A stretch of 32,065 nucleotides of DNA from an uncultured bacterium (GTDB lineage: Bacteria > Cyanobacteriota > Vampirovibrionia > Gastranaerophilales > Gastranaerophilaceae): contig CASDWH010000014.1 of NCBI GenBank assembly GCA_949284715.1, forward strand, positions 1 through 32,065. Direction: 5' to 3'. Positions 6,999 to 15,474 of this stretch are shown here, piece after piece. A program made the translations under genes and the position numbers. Position 1 is the stretch's first letter; every line of letters starts with the position of its first letter. The notes beneath the pieces are model-generated. The model was not told the origin of the DNA. It did not search any database and was given only the letters and a program-made list of their open reading frames with translations.

Positions 6999-8387
6999 TT
7001 ATTCTAATTTTAGGGCTTGTTTTATTTCCCGGACATCTTCTCTTAACCGGCGGTCTGTTATAAGCTCCTGTTTAATTTTTTCGTATGAGAAAAGCATCGT
7101 AGGGTGTTTTTTTTCAAAATATTCACCTATATTAACGTAACTCATGCCTGTAGTTTCGCGGGTTAAATAAACTGCAACCTGCCTTGCAAGCGAGATTGTC
7201 TGCGAACGCTGTGTACTTTTTAAATCTTTTATAGATACATTATAATATTCCGCACATACTTTTGCTATTTCATCAATTGTAATTTTCTTTTTGTTTTCTT
7301 CGCACCTAAGAGTAGACTTAGCAAAATCAAGAGTTATAGGTGTATTACTGATACTTGCGTATGCTGAAACTTTATTGAATACACCTTCTAATTCGCGGAC
7401 ATTATCACAAAAATGTTTGGCTATATATTCGCAGACATCATCAGGCATTTCTATTCTTTCCTGAGAGGCTAGATTTTTGAGTATAGCAACTCTTGTTTCA
7501 AAATCAGGCGGCTGTAAATCAACTATAATACCCATTTCAAATCTTGAACGCAGCCTGTCTGTAAGTGTCGGAATATCTTTGGGCAGACGGTCGGAAGTTA
7601 TTACAATCTGTTTATTTTTGTTGTAGAGTGTATCAAAAGTATGGAATATTTCTTCCATTGTACGTTCTTTTGATTCAACAAACTGGATATCATCAATTAA
7701 TAAAATATCTACGTTTCTGTATTTTTGACGGAATTTGGACATTCTCTCGGCTGAGTTTCCGCCCATTCTTAAATTGTTTATAAGTTCATTAACGTATTCT
7801 TCTGTTTTTATGTATCTTATTTTCATCTTCGGGTAATGGGTTATGATATAATGCCCGATAGCTTGCATTAAATGGGTTTTACCCAGTCCCGAGCCTCCGT
7901 AAATAAACAGGGGATTGAATTTTTTACACGGTTCTTTTGCTACTTCAAACGCAACAGCGTGTGCCATTTTGTTATTTTCACCGACAACGAAGTTTTCAAA
8001 CTTGTATTTAAGGTTAAGATTGGCGGCTGACTGCATTATGGCAAGATTGTCCATTGCACGTTCGCGGGTTTCTTTATCAAAATATTTTTTATTAATTTTT
8101 TCTGTCTGTTTTTTTAATTCTTCTGATTTTTTTGAATCAACGATTATATCAAACTTAATATCCCGTCCGGTGACAGCTTTAAGCGCATCAGTAATTTGTT
8201 TGTAATGATGCTTTCTAATTATTTGGACAGCAAAAGACGCACCTGTAAGAAAGGTAATTTTATCATCCTCAAACCCGACCGGCTCAAGCGGCATTATCCA
8301 CGGATAAGAAGTTTCCGGAACCGTTTTTTTTAGTTCTTCTTTTACACTATCCCAAATTTCGACTGCTTCATTTACTGCTGTACCCAT
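6999..8387 (-). CDS. dnaA: Chromosomal replication initiator DnaA
   Basis: A 462-residue AAA+ initiator that binds DnaA boxes and melts oriC. From the ATG at 8387: an N-terminal DnaB/partner-binding domain (about 1-85), a short linker, then AAA+ with Walker A G-G-S-G-L-G-K-T at 164-171 and Walker B L-I-D-D at about 230-233. The C-terminal DNA-binding domain (about 350-462) has the signature region, here G-E-Y-F-E-K-K-H-P-T-M, where most DnaA proteins have G-x-x-F-G-x-R-D-H-S-T-V. An in-frame TTG 12 codons upstream belongs to the -35 box. The gene is downstream of murI by 64 bp and has its own promoter. dnaN is not adjacent. Confidence 0.96.
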   Translation of the reverse strand: MGTAVNEAVEIWDSVKEELKKTVPETSYPWIMPLEPVGFEDDKITFLTGASFAVQIIRKHHYKQITDALKAVTGRDIKFDIIVDSKKSEELKKQTEKINKKYFDKETRERAMDNLAIMQSAANLNLKYKFENFVVGENNKMAHAVAFEVAKEPCKKFNPLFIYGGSGLGKTHLMQAIGHYIITHYPKMKIRYIKTEEYVNELINNLRMGGNSAERMSKFRQKYRNVDILLIDDIQFVESKERTMEEIFHTFDTLYNKNKQIVITSDRLPKDIPTLTDRLRSRFEMGIIVDLQPPDFETRVAILKNLASQERIEMPDDVCEYIAKHFCDNVRELEGVFNKVSAYASISNTPITLDFAKSTLRCEENKKKITIDEIAKVCAEYYNVSIKDLKSTQRSQTISLARQVAVYLTRETTGMSYVNIGEYFEKKHPTMLFSYEKIKQELITDRRLREDVREIKQALKLE

Positions 8388-8394
8388 ATTATTT

Positions 8395-8423
8395 ATGATA
8401 CTAAAAGTCTGATTATCATGCAA
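8395..8423 (-). promoter_or_regulatory. Promoter of dnaA, leaderless type
   Basis: On the minus strand TTGCAT (8423-8418), 17 bp spacer, TATCAT (8400-8395), then 7 bp to the ATG at 8387. This matches the geometry of the kinase promoter at 6939-6967. No Shine-Dalgarno sequence precedes the ATG. Confidence 0.5.
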
Positions 8424-8451
8424 AAGATTATTAACTTTTATATAGTTGAAT

Positions 8452-9258
8452 TTACAATAACACAGGATTGTTTTTTATATGGTAGAATAATTCTCCTGAA
8501 ATTCTGAATTGTTCAGGGTTTGCGCTTACTACGAATATTTCTTTTCCCGGAGTGTTCGATAAATTGTTTAGCTCTTTTTTTATTAAATCTTTTTTTATAA
8601 ATTCAGAAAAATAAATTGCCGGATCTATAAAAATACTGCTATCAGCGAGTTTTGAGAGCATGCCTGTAAGGAAAGGATAATGCGTGCAGCCCAGAACTAT
8701 TTTTTCAGGGGTATAAATCATAAGTTCATCAAAATATTTTTTAACCAGATTAATACTGGCTTTATTATTAAATGTTTTATTCTCAACAATTTCAACCCAT
8801 CCCGGGCATGCTTTTGTATAAATTTGTATATCCGGATTATATTTTTTTATTTCTTTTTCGTAAGCACCGGAATTTATGGTTGCCAAAGTAGCAAAAATTC
8901 CGAGTCTTTTAACTCCTGATTCTGCAAGAATTTTTGCAGATGACTGGATAATCGGATATATCGGAAAATTGTAATCGTTTTTAACTTCTTCGTAGGCAAC
9001 AGCAGAAGTAGTGTTGCAGGCAAGTACTACTGCTTTGACGTTTTGGGATTTGAAGTAATTAAGGATGGTTTTTAAATAACCGGTTATTTTATCTTTTGAT
9101 TTAGAGCCGTATGGAACATTTTTTAAATCACCGTAGTAAATAGTGTTTTCGTTAGGCATTAGCTGTTTAAATTTAGCAAATACAGATAACCCGCCGACTC
9201 CGGAGTCGCAGAACCCTACAGGTAATTCTCTGTTATTTTTTTGAATTAATGTACTCAA
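8452..9258 (-). CDS. murI: Glutamate racemase
   Basis: A 268-residue cofactor-independent racemase that makes D-glutamate for peptidoglycan. Both catalytic cysteines sit in family motifs: A-C-N-T-T-S (about residue 81) and G-C-T-H-Y-P (about 191). The N-terminal F-C-D-S-G-V-G-G-L-S is also characteristic. The start is TTG at 9258, and here TTG is credible: GAGGG lies 5 bp upstream, and no ATG exists before the conserved start of the protein. The gene overlaps the 3' end of the upstream amidase by 26 bp, so the two cell-wall genes are translationally linked. Confidence 0.93.
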   Translation of the reverse strand: MSTLIQKNNRELPVGFCDSGVGGLSVFAKFKQLMPNENTIYYGDLKNVPYGSKSKDKITGYLKTILNYFKSQNVKAVVLACNTTSAVAYEEVKNDYNFPIYPIIQSSAKILAESGVKRLGIFATLATINSGAYEKEIKKYNPDIQIYTKACPGWVEIVENKTFNNKASINLVKKYFDELMIYTPEKIVLGCTHYPFLTGMLSKLADSSIFIDPAIYFSEFIKKDLIKKELNNLSNTPGKEIFVVSANPEQFRISGELFYHIKNNPVLL

Positions 9259-11116
9259 TTATACCCTCAGCTATAGATTTTGCTATTTGTTGCTTGTGAT
9301 TTTCAGTAACGAGTTTGGCACGTTCGGCTTCGTTAGATATGAAGCCCATTTCTACTAATATAGCCGGAACGGTTGTATGATTTATAACATAAAATTTAGA
9401 CTGGAACAATCCTCTGTCTTTTGTAGAGGGAATATTTTTTATAAGATGTTTGTGTACTATCTGAGCCAGTTCCAGACTGTAATCGTGGTACCAGTGAGTT
9501 TCTATACCGTAAATATCGTTTTTAACCGATGAATTAACATGAATACTTACAAATATATCAGGTTTTTTCTTTTCACACAAATCAACTCTGTCCTGCAAAG
9601 ACGGCCCTGAATCATCACTTCTGGTCATATAAACTTTATAACCGCGTTCTTGAAGGATTGCTTCAACCATTTTGGTTACATACAGCGTAATATCTTTTTC
9701 GTTTATCCCTGCTCTTATTGCGCCGTAATCAGTTCCGCCGTGTCCGGCATCAAGTACGACAGAACCTTTTGATTTTTTATTTCTGAATATCGGCGTCGGC
9801 GTCGGTGAGGTTACAACAAGTTTTACAGCTCTGCCATCCGCACTTTCATCAAATCTGATGACTTTATCCCTTGACAACGGACAAGTCATTCTTATTCCTA
9901 TGTTTGACATTAAAGAGAGTTTAACATCTTTTACTCCAGCCTGTGATAAAGCATTTTGAAACTCTTGTTCATTATAGCTTACTGCATTAAGGAAGTATGC
10001 GGTAAAAGAATCAGGATTTCTTCTAATCCCTGTTATTACAGGTTTGGTGAAGGATAATACAAGTTCGTTTGTATATCTGTCAATTTTTTTGTTAAAATAT
10101 CCGTTTATATTTGTTTTTGTCTGTGAAACATAGGCGGATGTGAGTTTATCCGTGTTTATTATAAATAATGATTGATTATCAGGTGAAAATATCGGCAGGT
10201 ATTTGGAAGTTTGTGTAGTTGTAATAACAATACGTGCTTTATTTACTTCAAATTGTCCTATTTTAATAGTTTCTCCGCTGCTGCCAAGCGGGATTTCTTT
10301 GTTTCTTATATCGGGTTCGACGTAAGTATTAGGCATATCAATAACAAGTCTTGACGGGTTTGACAGAAATGTTGGTGATTCTATCTGCGCCTGCCCGAGT
10401 CCCTGTATAAGTATTCCGTTATTCTGGTATTTAACAAGTTTAAGATAATATCCTGTTTTTAAACCGGTATCAATACTTGTTTTTTTTATTGTGTCGTAAT
10501 TTACTCCGTCAGAGTTTGCAAGTGTTGTATTCTGGATAGAGGTTTGAATATCTTCCAGTAATTTTTTATCAGCCTCAGGTTTTACTATAGGTATGGTATT
10601 TCTTTCTATTGTTTGGGCAAATATTTTTAAATATTCGTAATAATCGTTGGCTGATTTCCTGAAATCTCTGTAAATTGTTCTGAAATAATTTCCTGTGACA
10701 TCTATTTTATCATTGTATTTAATAATAATATTTCCGTCTGCCTGAGAAATTTTTATATCAGAAGGTGAAATACTTTCTTCTAAGGTCATAACAACTCTTA
10801 CAACAGCAGGAGAAACTGTATTTTGAGAAATAACAATCTCCATTAAAGGGCTTCTTTCAAATACATAATTGCGTTTTGAGCCTGTAAGTATTGCGTTTTC
10901 TATATCAAAATAAACGCGGTTGGGTTGTTCAAGAGTTTTTGTTTTTATATCTCTTTTCCCGCCATCCGGCGCTTGAGCTGATATAAAAATGAGTTTATCC
11001 GAGTTGTCAAAATGAACAGAATCAATTTTTAGCACATCCTGTGCATTAACTGCTCCCGTAATATTAATAATAAAACTAATTATAAAAAATAATGCTGTTA
11101 GTATCAGTCTTTTCAT
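9233..11116 (-). CDS. N-acetylmuramoyl-L-alanine amidase with AMIN domains
   Basis: A 627-residue exported Amidase_3 enzyme (AmiC type) that cuts the amide bond between muramic acid and the stem peptide. A signal peptide spans about 1-25 with likely cleavage after V-N-A. Two AMIN-like regions (about 27-125 and 222-325), which target the wall or septum, are followed by a less clear stretch and the catalytic domain (451-625). Zinc ligands and catalytic residues are visible as H459 (D-A-G-H-G-G), E473, H526 (S-I-H-V-N) and E589 (V-E-M-G-F). The in-frame TTG 8 codons upstream is less likely than the ATG starting M-K-R-L-I-L, which opens the signal peptide. AMIN-amidases of this layout occur in cyanobacteria. 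murI overlaps its 3' end. Confidence 0.93.
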   Translation of the reverse strand: MKRLILTALFFIISFIINITGAVNAQDVLKIDSVHFDNSDKLIFISAQAPDGGKRDIKTKTLEQPNRVYFDIENAILTGSKRNYVFERSPLMEIVISQNTVSPAVVRVVMTLEESISPSDIKISQADGNIIIKYNDKIDVTGNYFRTIYRDFRKSANDYYEYLKIFAQTIERNTIPIVKPEADKKLLEDIQTSIQNTTLANSDGVNYDTIKKTSIDTGLKTGYYLKLVKYQNNGILIQGLGQAQIESPTFLSNPSRLVIDMPNTYVEPDIRNKEIPLGSSGETIKIGQFEVNKARIVITTTQTSKYLPIFSPDNQSLFIINTDKLTSAYVSQTKTNINGYFNKKIDRYTNELVLSFTKPVITGIRRNPDSFTAYFLNAVSYNEQEFQNALSQAGVKDVKLSLMSNIGIRMTCPLSRDKVIRFDESADGRAVKLVVTSPTPTPIFRNKKSKGSVVLDAGHGGTDYGAIRAGINEKDITLYVTKMVEAILQERGYKVYMTRSDDSGPSLQDRVDLCEKKKPDIFVSIHVNSSVKNDIYGIETHWYHDYSLELAQIVHKHLIKNIPSTKDRGLFQSKFYVINHTTVPAILVEMGFISNEAERAKLVTENHKQQIAKSIAEGIIEYINSKK

Positions 11117-11330
11117 TTTGTACCATAACAATTTTAACAAAAATAAGAAGCAAATGCTTTTATTTTACAAAAATTAATTAAACTTTTTGAGTTTGCGGAA
11201 AAATATACATTTCCCTTGCAGACTCCGGGGAACGGTTTTACATCCTCTTTTTTCAAAATACATTATAATTTTATGAATATTTGAAATCTATACTCCGGAT
11301 GGGGTGTAAAAATATCAAAATAATTAGTCT

Positions 11331-11359
11331 TTGAAAAAGTGTAAGAAATATGATACAAT
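11331..11359 (+). promoter_or_regulatory. Promoter of aroE
   Basis: TTGAAA (11331-11336), 17 bp spacer, TACAAT (11354-11359) with an extended -10 TG at 11351-11352. GGAG at 11372-11375 precedes the ATG at 11382. The other part of the 265 bp gap after the amidase start shows nothing convincing. Confidence 0.65.
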
Positions 11360-11381
11360 TAACCTGTATTCGGAGTGAAAA

Positions 11382-12230
11382 ATGTATAAATTAGGAATAA
11401 TTGGTTATCCTCTTGGACATTCCATATCAGCGGTAATCCATGCTGCGGCGATGGAAAGTATAGATGTTGAAGGTGTTTATGATGTTTTAGAAACCCCGCC
11501 GGAGGATTTAATATCAAGAATTAAGTTTTTAAAAACACAGAATTATACAGGGTTTAATGTCACTATTCCTTTGAAAGTTCCTGTTTCGCTGTTTTTGGAT
11601 GAAATAGATGATTATGCAAATATTGCTGGCTGTGTTAATACGGTTAAAATTAATGCTGATAAAACCCTGTTTGGATACAATACCGATATTTACGGATTTA
11701 AAATGGCTATTCCGCTGGAATTAAACCTTAAGAATAAGAATGCTTCTGTTTTAGGCACCGGCGGCGCTGCCCGTGCCGCTGTAGTAGGGCTTATAGAGCG
11801 CGGTGTAACAGAGGTTGATATGTATACCAGAAATATTATTAATGCAAATCAAACTCTTAATTATCTGCGCGCACAGTTTCCCGATGTAAAATTTTCTGTA
11901 TATCAAATCCAGAATATAAGAGATTTATCGCATACAGCAATAGTAGTAAATACCACCCCGATAGGCATGCGCGGATATATGATGAATGAAAGTCCTCTAG
12001 AGGAAAGTGATATTAAAAAACTGAATCCTGAAACAGTAGTTTATGATGTCATTTATAACCCTTCCAAAACGAAATTGATTTCTATGGCGCAGAAGTGCGG
12101 CTTAAGAACTATAGGCGGTCTTGATATGCTTATAATGCAGGCTCAAAGAGCGCAGATTATCTGGACAGGCAGAACCCCTGATGCAAATGTTATGAAAATA
12201 GCCGCGCTTGAAGCTCTTGCCGGCATGTAG
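11382..12230 (+). CDS. aroE: Shikimate dehydrogenase (NADP+)
   Basis: A 282-residue enzyme of the shikimate pathway that reduces 3-dehydroshikimate to shikimate. The substrate domain has the G-H-S-I-S serine motif (S14, S16), catalytic K65 in N-V-T-I-P-L-K and D102 in N-T-D-I-Y-G-F. The Rossmann nucleotide loop is G-T-G-G-A-A-R-A at about 125-132. The C-terminal G-G-L-D-M-L-I-x-Q-A is typical. It appears to be a single-gene unit with its own promoter. Confidence 0.95.
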   Translation: MYKLGIIGYPLGHSISAVIHAAAMESIDVEGVYDVLETPPEDLISRIKFLKTQNYTGFNVTIPLKVPVSLFLDEIDDYANIAGCVNTVKINADKTLFGYNTDIYGFKMAIPLELNLKNKNASVLGTGGAARAAVVGLIERGVTEVDMYTRNIINANQTLNYLRAQFPDVKFSVYQIQNIRDLSHTAIVVNTTPIGMRGYMMNESPLEESDIKKLNPETVVYDVIYNPSKTKLISMAQKCGLRTIGGLDMLIMQAQRAQIIWTGRTPDANVMKIAALEALAGM

Positions 12231-12259
12231 ACAGCGGATTAATATTTGTTGTTCACTGC

Positions 12260-12288
12260 TGTACATTTTTCCTGAATAAATATATAAT
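12260..12288 (+). promoter_or_regulatory. Promoter of the M49-like peptidase gene
   Basis: TGTACA (12260-12265), 17 bp spacer and TATAAT (12283-12288). The ATG at 12314 is preceded by GGAG at 12303-12306. The -35 box matches only 4 of 6 positions. Confidence 0.45.
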
Positions 12289-12313
12289 AAAAAGTTGTAA
12301 TGGAGTTTAAACA

Positions 12314-14221
12314 ATGGAAATGAAACCTGTTACCGGTACACATATCCCGCAGATGAATAACTATACTAAAGAAAAATCTCCGGATGCTTATATGCCGGAT
12401 GCAAATAGTGGTGCAAATCCAAAGAGAATAACAGAGGAGCTTAATAAAATGAGTGAATTAAACAAATCAATGGTTACATATCAAAAAGATTATGAGTTTA
12501 ATCTTTCTAAGGAAGAATTAGCCAGACGTATAAATAAAGAGTATATGACAACAAAAAAAATGCTGGCCGGTGATTCAAATGAGTATACATCACTGGCTGA
12601 GGGTGATAAAAAAGCGCTTAAGCATTTAGTCCGGGCGGCATATATTCTTGAAGAGATAAATTTTAAACTTGATAACCATCACAACCTCGCCTTTAGGGAT
12701 TTCCTTAACCGTGAAATTGCTAAAGATAATGAAACAGCAAAACTTACCCGGGTATTGTTTGATGCTCAGAAAGGTGTTTGCGCTATAGATACCGAATCTA
12801 ATAAGATAAATCTTGCAAAAGGCGTAACTGAAAAATTGGGAAAAGGTTTGTATCCGGAAGATTTGAGCGTTGAAGAGTTTCATTCAATTATAAAGAAAAT
12901 GATTGAAGAGGGTAAGATTGATGAAGTCCGGACAATTCTTAATCAGCGCAGTGTTGTAGAGCGTGATGGTGAAATTTTAAAAGGAACGGATTATATTGAT
13001 AAATATAAATCAGAATTTGAGGCAATGGCAGCGGAACTGGAAAAAGCTGCAAAATATTCTACAAATCCTGATTTTAACGAGTTTTTGGAACTACAGGCAA
13101 AAGCTCTCAGGACAGCAGATCCGATGTTAGATGCTTATGCAGATAAGAAGTGGGCTGAGCTTCAGGACACACCGTTAGAATTTACTATAACCCGCGAAAA
13201 CTATTCAGATGAGATGACCCAGACAGTAATTGAGAATAAGGAATTGATGGACTTACTTTCTAAGTATGATATCAAACCTGTTTCTAAAGATATGCTCGGC
13301 GGGAGAGTCGGTATTGTTAACAAAAAAGGTACTGATGCAATATTGAAAGTTAAAGAATATTTACCGCTGATGGCAAAGAATATGCCGTTTAATAATGAAT
13401 ATGAACAAAATATTTCGCCGGATAAGGATTCTAAACAAACAATGGTTGATGTTGACCTTGTTGCAGTTACAGGTGATGTAGGTGAATACCGCGGAGGTAT
13501 CACATTAGCGGAAAATCTGCCAAATGATGATAAACTTTCACTTACAATAGGCGGGGGAAGAAGAAATGTTTATCATCGCCAAATCCGTTTAATAACAAGT
13601 GAAGATGCTAAACAAAAACTGCAAAAACGTCTTGATGCAATATTAAATAAAGAGCAGCATAAATATTACAATGACGAAGCTGACCACTGGTTTACCGTAG
13701 GACACGAAAACGGGCATTCATTAGGGCCGAATAAAAATAGAGAGGCTTTAGGTAAATATCAGTCAATTATTGAAGAAAACAAAGCCGATATGGTTTCGCT
13801 TGCAATGCTGGATGTTTTAACAGAAAACAGGTTATATACTCCGGAGCAGCATGAACAAATTATTGTTACTTTTGCGGCTGATAATATGTTAAAATCTAAA
13901 CCTGTTTTAAGTCAGGCACACAGAGTCAGAACGGTTATGCAGAATTACTTTTTCTTAAAACACGGAGCGATTGAAATATCGAAAGACGGAATTTTAACTG
14001 TTAACATCGATAAGATGGTTCCGACAGCGCGTAAAATGCTGGAAGAAATTGTAAGAGTTCAGATTGATGCGGATTTTGATAAAGCTGAAAAGTATGTACT
14101 TAATAACTTTGTCTGGACTGATGAAATGGAAACTGTTGCGAATAAATTAAAAGAAGTTTCTAAAACCCTCAATGGGAAAGTAGAAGCACCTCTTGCAATG
14201 GAACTTCTGGAAGCGGAATAA
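12314..14221 (+). CDS. M49-like (dipeptidyl peptidase III-type) zinc metallopeptidase
   Basis: A 635-residue soluble protein with no signal peptide or membrane helix. Residues 464-468 are H-E-N-G-H, a zincin HEXXH site, and E487-E488-N-K-A-D downstream matches the E-E-x-R-A-D/E glutamate motif of peptidase family M49, with G-K-Y-Q-S-I-I before it as in short M49 relatives. W-F-T-V-G-H-E leads into the motif. Classic M49 enzymes have the six-residue H-E-x-x-G-H; here one residue is missing, a variant known in a few bacterial members. The N-terminal 280 residues are helical and charged, and not recognised. The gene is alone between a promoter and a strong terminator. A role in cytosolic peptide breakdown is the family-based guess. 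Confidence 0.7.
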   Translation: MEMKPVTGTHIPQMNNYTKEKSPDAYMPDANSGANPKRITEELNKMSELNKSMVTYQKDYEFNLSKEELARRINKEYMTTKKMLAGDSNEYTSLAEGDKKALKHLVRAAYILEEINFKLDNHHNLAFRDFLNREIAKDNETAKLTRVLFDAQKGVCAIDTESNKINLAKGVTEKLGKGLYPEDLSVEEFHSIIKKMIEEGKIDEVRTILNQRSVVERDGEILKGTDYIDKYKSEFEAMAAELEKAAKYSTNPDFNEFLELQAKALRTADPMLDAYADKKWAELQDTPLEFTITRENYSDEMTQTVIENKELMDLLSKYDIKPVSKDMLGGRVGIVNKKGTDAILKVKEYLPLMAKNMPFNNEYEQNISPDKDSKQTMVDVDLVAVTGDVGEYRGGITLAENLPNDDKLSLTIGGGRRNVYHRQIRLITSEDAKQKLQKRLDAILNKEQHKYYNDEADHWFTVGHENGHSLGPNKNREALGKYQSIIEENKADMVSLAMLDVLTENRLYTPEQHEQIIVTFAADNMLKSKPVLSQAHRVRTVMQNYFFLKHGAIEISKDGILTVNIDKMVPTARKMLEEIVRVQIDADFDKAEKYVLNNFVWTDEMETVANKLKEVSKTLNGKVEAPLAMELLEAE

Positions 14222-14224
14222 CCT

Positions 14225-14266
14225 GAAGGGCGGAACAGCATTGCTGTTCCGCCCTTCAATGTTTTT
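14225..14266 (+). terminator. Strong intrinsic terminator after the peptidase gene
   Basis: A perfect inverted repeat has 16 bp arms, 14225-14240 and 14242-14257, separated by one base (effective loop 3-5 bases). It is GC-rich and followed by GTTTTT. It also sits at the end of the convergent gene at 14265-14801. Confidence 0.9.
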
Positions 14267-14801
14267 ATTTCCCAAATCTTTGTGCAAGCTCTTGCATATA
14301 TTCGTCAAAACTTAGTTCTTGCGTATTATTCTTTTTTAAAAACTTTAAAAATCTCGGGTAATCATAATCGGCATATGAATTATAGAGTTTTATTTGCTGT
14401 AAATGTTCCGGAACTGATTGAATTTCTTCTGCATGTTTAACTCCAAAGCTTACGCTTTTAAAGAGGTTTTTAAATCTGTATGAAACAGTTTTTAATACAT
14501 CTTTTTCGCTTATTTCAAAGAAGGGTGCTGTTTCAATGTCCGGTAAATTTATTCCGTTTAATTTACAGTTCATCCAGAGCCAGTTTGGTGATTTTTGGAG
14601 TGCATCAGCCGTTTCCGCAACTTTTTCATAGGTGTCACAATCATTAAGAGAACGATTTTTAAATACAATATATTTTCCCTTTTGAAAGAATTTGCCATAG
14701 GTTTGCATGAGTTTGTTGTATTCTTCTGTATTGCATTTAACCATTTTTATAGCTTTAAATGATTGAGCCGGTTGTATTTGAGTATTATTCATTACTTTCA
14801 T
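14265..14801 (-). CDS. Unknown protein with N-terminal S-F-K-A motif
   Basis: A 178-residue protein that I do not recognise. It is mostly basic and helical by composition, without signal peptide or membrane segment. The N terminus (M-K-V-M-N-N-T-Q-I-Q) is polar and Asn/Gln-rich and is followed by S-F15-K16-A17, a motif shared with at least four other unknown genes of this window. Aromatic residues are frequent in the middle (W-L-W-M-N-C). GAAAGGA before the ATG supports the start. It lies 15 bp downstream of a second gene with the same N-terminal pattern and both motifs are at residues 15-17, so the two are likely co-transcribed and may be related in function. Confidence 0.75.
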   Translation of the reverse strand: MKVMNNTQIQPAQSFKAIKMVKCNTEEYNKLMQTYGKFFQKGKYIVFKNRSLNDCDTYEKVAETADALQKSPNWLWMNCKLNGINLPDIETAPFFEISEKDVLKTVSYRFKNLFKSVSFGVKHAEEIQSVPEHLQQIKLYNSYADYDYPRFLKFLKKNNTQELSFDEYMQELAQRFGK

Positions 14802-14816
14802 AACTATTCCTTTCGG

Positions 14817-15224
14817 TTATTTTTCAATAACTGCTTTTCTGAAAAGCTTATTTTCAGGTGCCTTGTTTCCCATTCTGATAATTGTTTTTAGCGCAAAATC
14901 CAGAGGATTACAATTATCTGAGGAAGCTATAGAGAATTGTTTTGATAAAGTGTAATCATTGCTATTTTGGGCTATAGCAACATTTTTCCGTTTTAGAAAA
15001 CGTGAAAATTGCAAAATGGGCTTGCCGTCTTTTGTCTGCTGTATATCTAAAAGTAATCTAACATTAAAATGTGAAGAGGCAATATTTTTCCGCGCTGTAT
15101 TCAGTTTATCAAATTTATTTTTGGCAGCTGCATAGTCTGCGACTTGTTTTAATGAATCACTATAAAAAAATCTTGCTTTAAAAGCGGGGGGAATGTAATT
15201 ATTCTGAGTATTATTAATTTTCAT
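14817..15224 (-). CDS. Unknown protein with N-terminal A-F-K-A motif
   Basis: A 135-residue unrecognised protein, basic, without signal peptide or membrane helix. The chosen ATG (15224) is the second of two in-frame ATGs six bases apart: GGAG is 8 bases from it but only 2 from the first. The N terminus M-K-I-N-N-T-Q-N-N-Y is followed by P-P-A-F15-K16-A17, as in the downstream neighbour. The two genes form a minus-strand pair between the peptidase and tpiA. Confidence 0.72.
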   Translation of the reverse strand: MKINNTQNNYIPPAFKARFFYSDSLKQVADYAAAKNKFDKLNTARKNIASSHFNVRLLLDIQQTKDGKPILQFSRFLKRKNVAIAQNSNDYTLSKQFSIASSDNCNPLDFALKTIIRMGNKAPENKLFRKAVIEK

Positions 15225-15315
15225 CTGCATATCTCCGGAATTTTTAATCTTTTTGCTAAATTTACTGTACTAATACATAATATTGCTGAACAAAAAAATT
15301 TGCTTTAAACAGAAA

Positions 15316-15339
15316 TTTTGTAAAAAAAATGTTACAAAA
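15316..15339. repeat. Inverted repeat in the gap before tpiA
   Basis: TTTTGTAA (15316-15323) and TTACAAAA (15332-15339) form 8 bp arms around 8 bases. It lies between the divergent unknown gene (start 15224) and tpiA, so it could be an operator or simply AT-rich chance. The remaining part of this 250 bp gap holds only the tpiA promoter. Confidence 0.3.
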
Positions 15340-15411
15340 AGAAAATGCATATGCCCCTTGCTGTATACCGTAACCCCTGTATTTTATATGCCGCCTGTAC
15401 TTTCAAGCCTC

Positions 15412-15440
15412 TTGATTGTACATTTTTTTTGATTTAAAAT
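15412..15440 (+). promoter_or_regulatory. Promoter of tpiA
   Basis: TTGATT (15412-15417), 17 bp spacer, TAAAAT (15435-15440). A ribosome binding site AAGGAG at 15463-15468 precedes the ATG at 15475. It may also drive the downstream yceD-rpmF-fab genes, since no terminator is seen after tpiA. Confidence 0.6.
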
Positions 15441-15474
15441 CTATCCGTATACTAGTTTTTTTAAGGAGAAAATT

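Noticed and set aside
8290-8300. DnaA-box-like TTATCCACG inside dnaA and TTATCTACA at about 5382
   Set aside because: Isolated single near-matches inside coding sequence, not clustered next to an AT-rich unwinding element. No oriC call is justified, also not for the AT-rich 1-262 region, which lacks DnaA boxes.
8388-8423. N-terminal extension of DnaA from TTG at 8423
   Set aside because: The TTG overlaps the TTGCAT -35 box. The conserved DnaA domain starts after the ATG at 8387.
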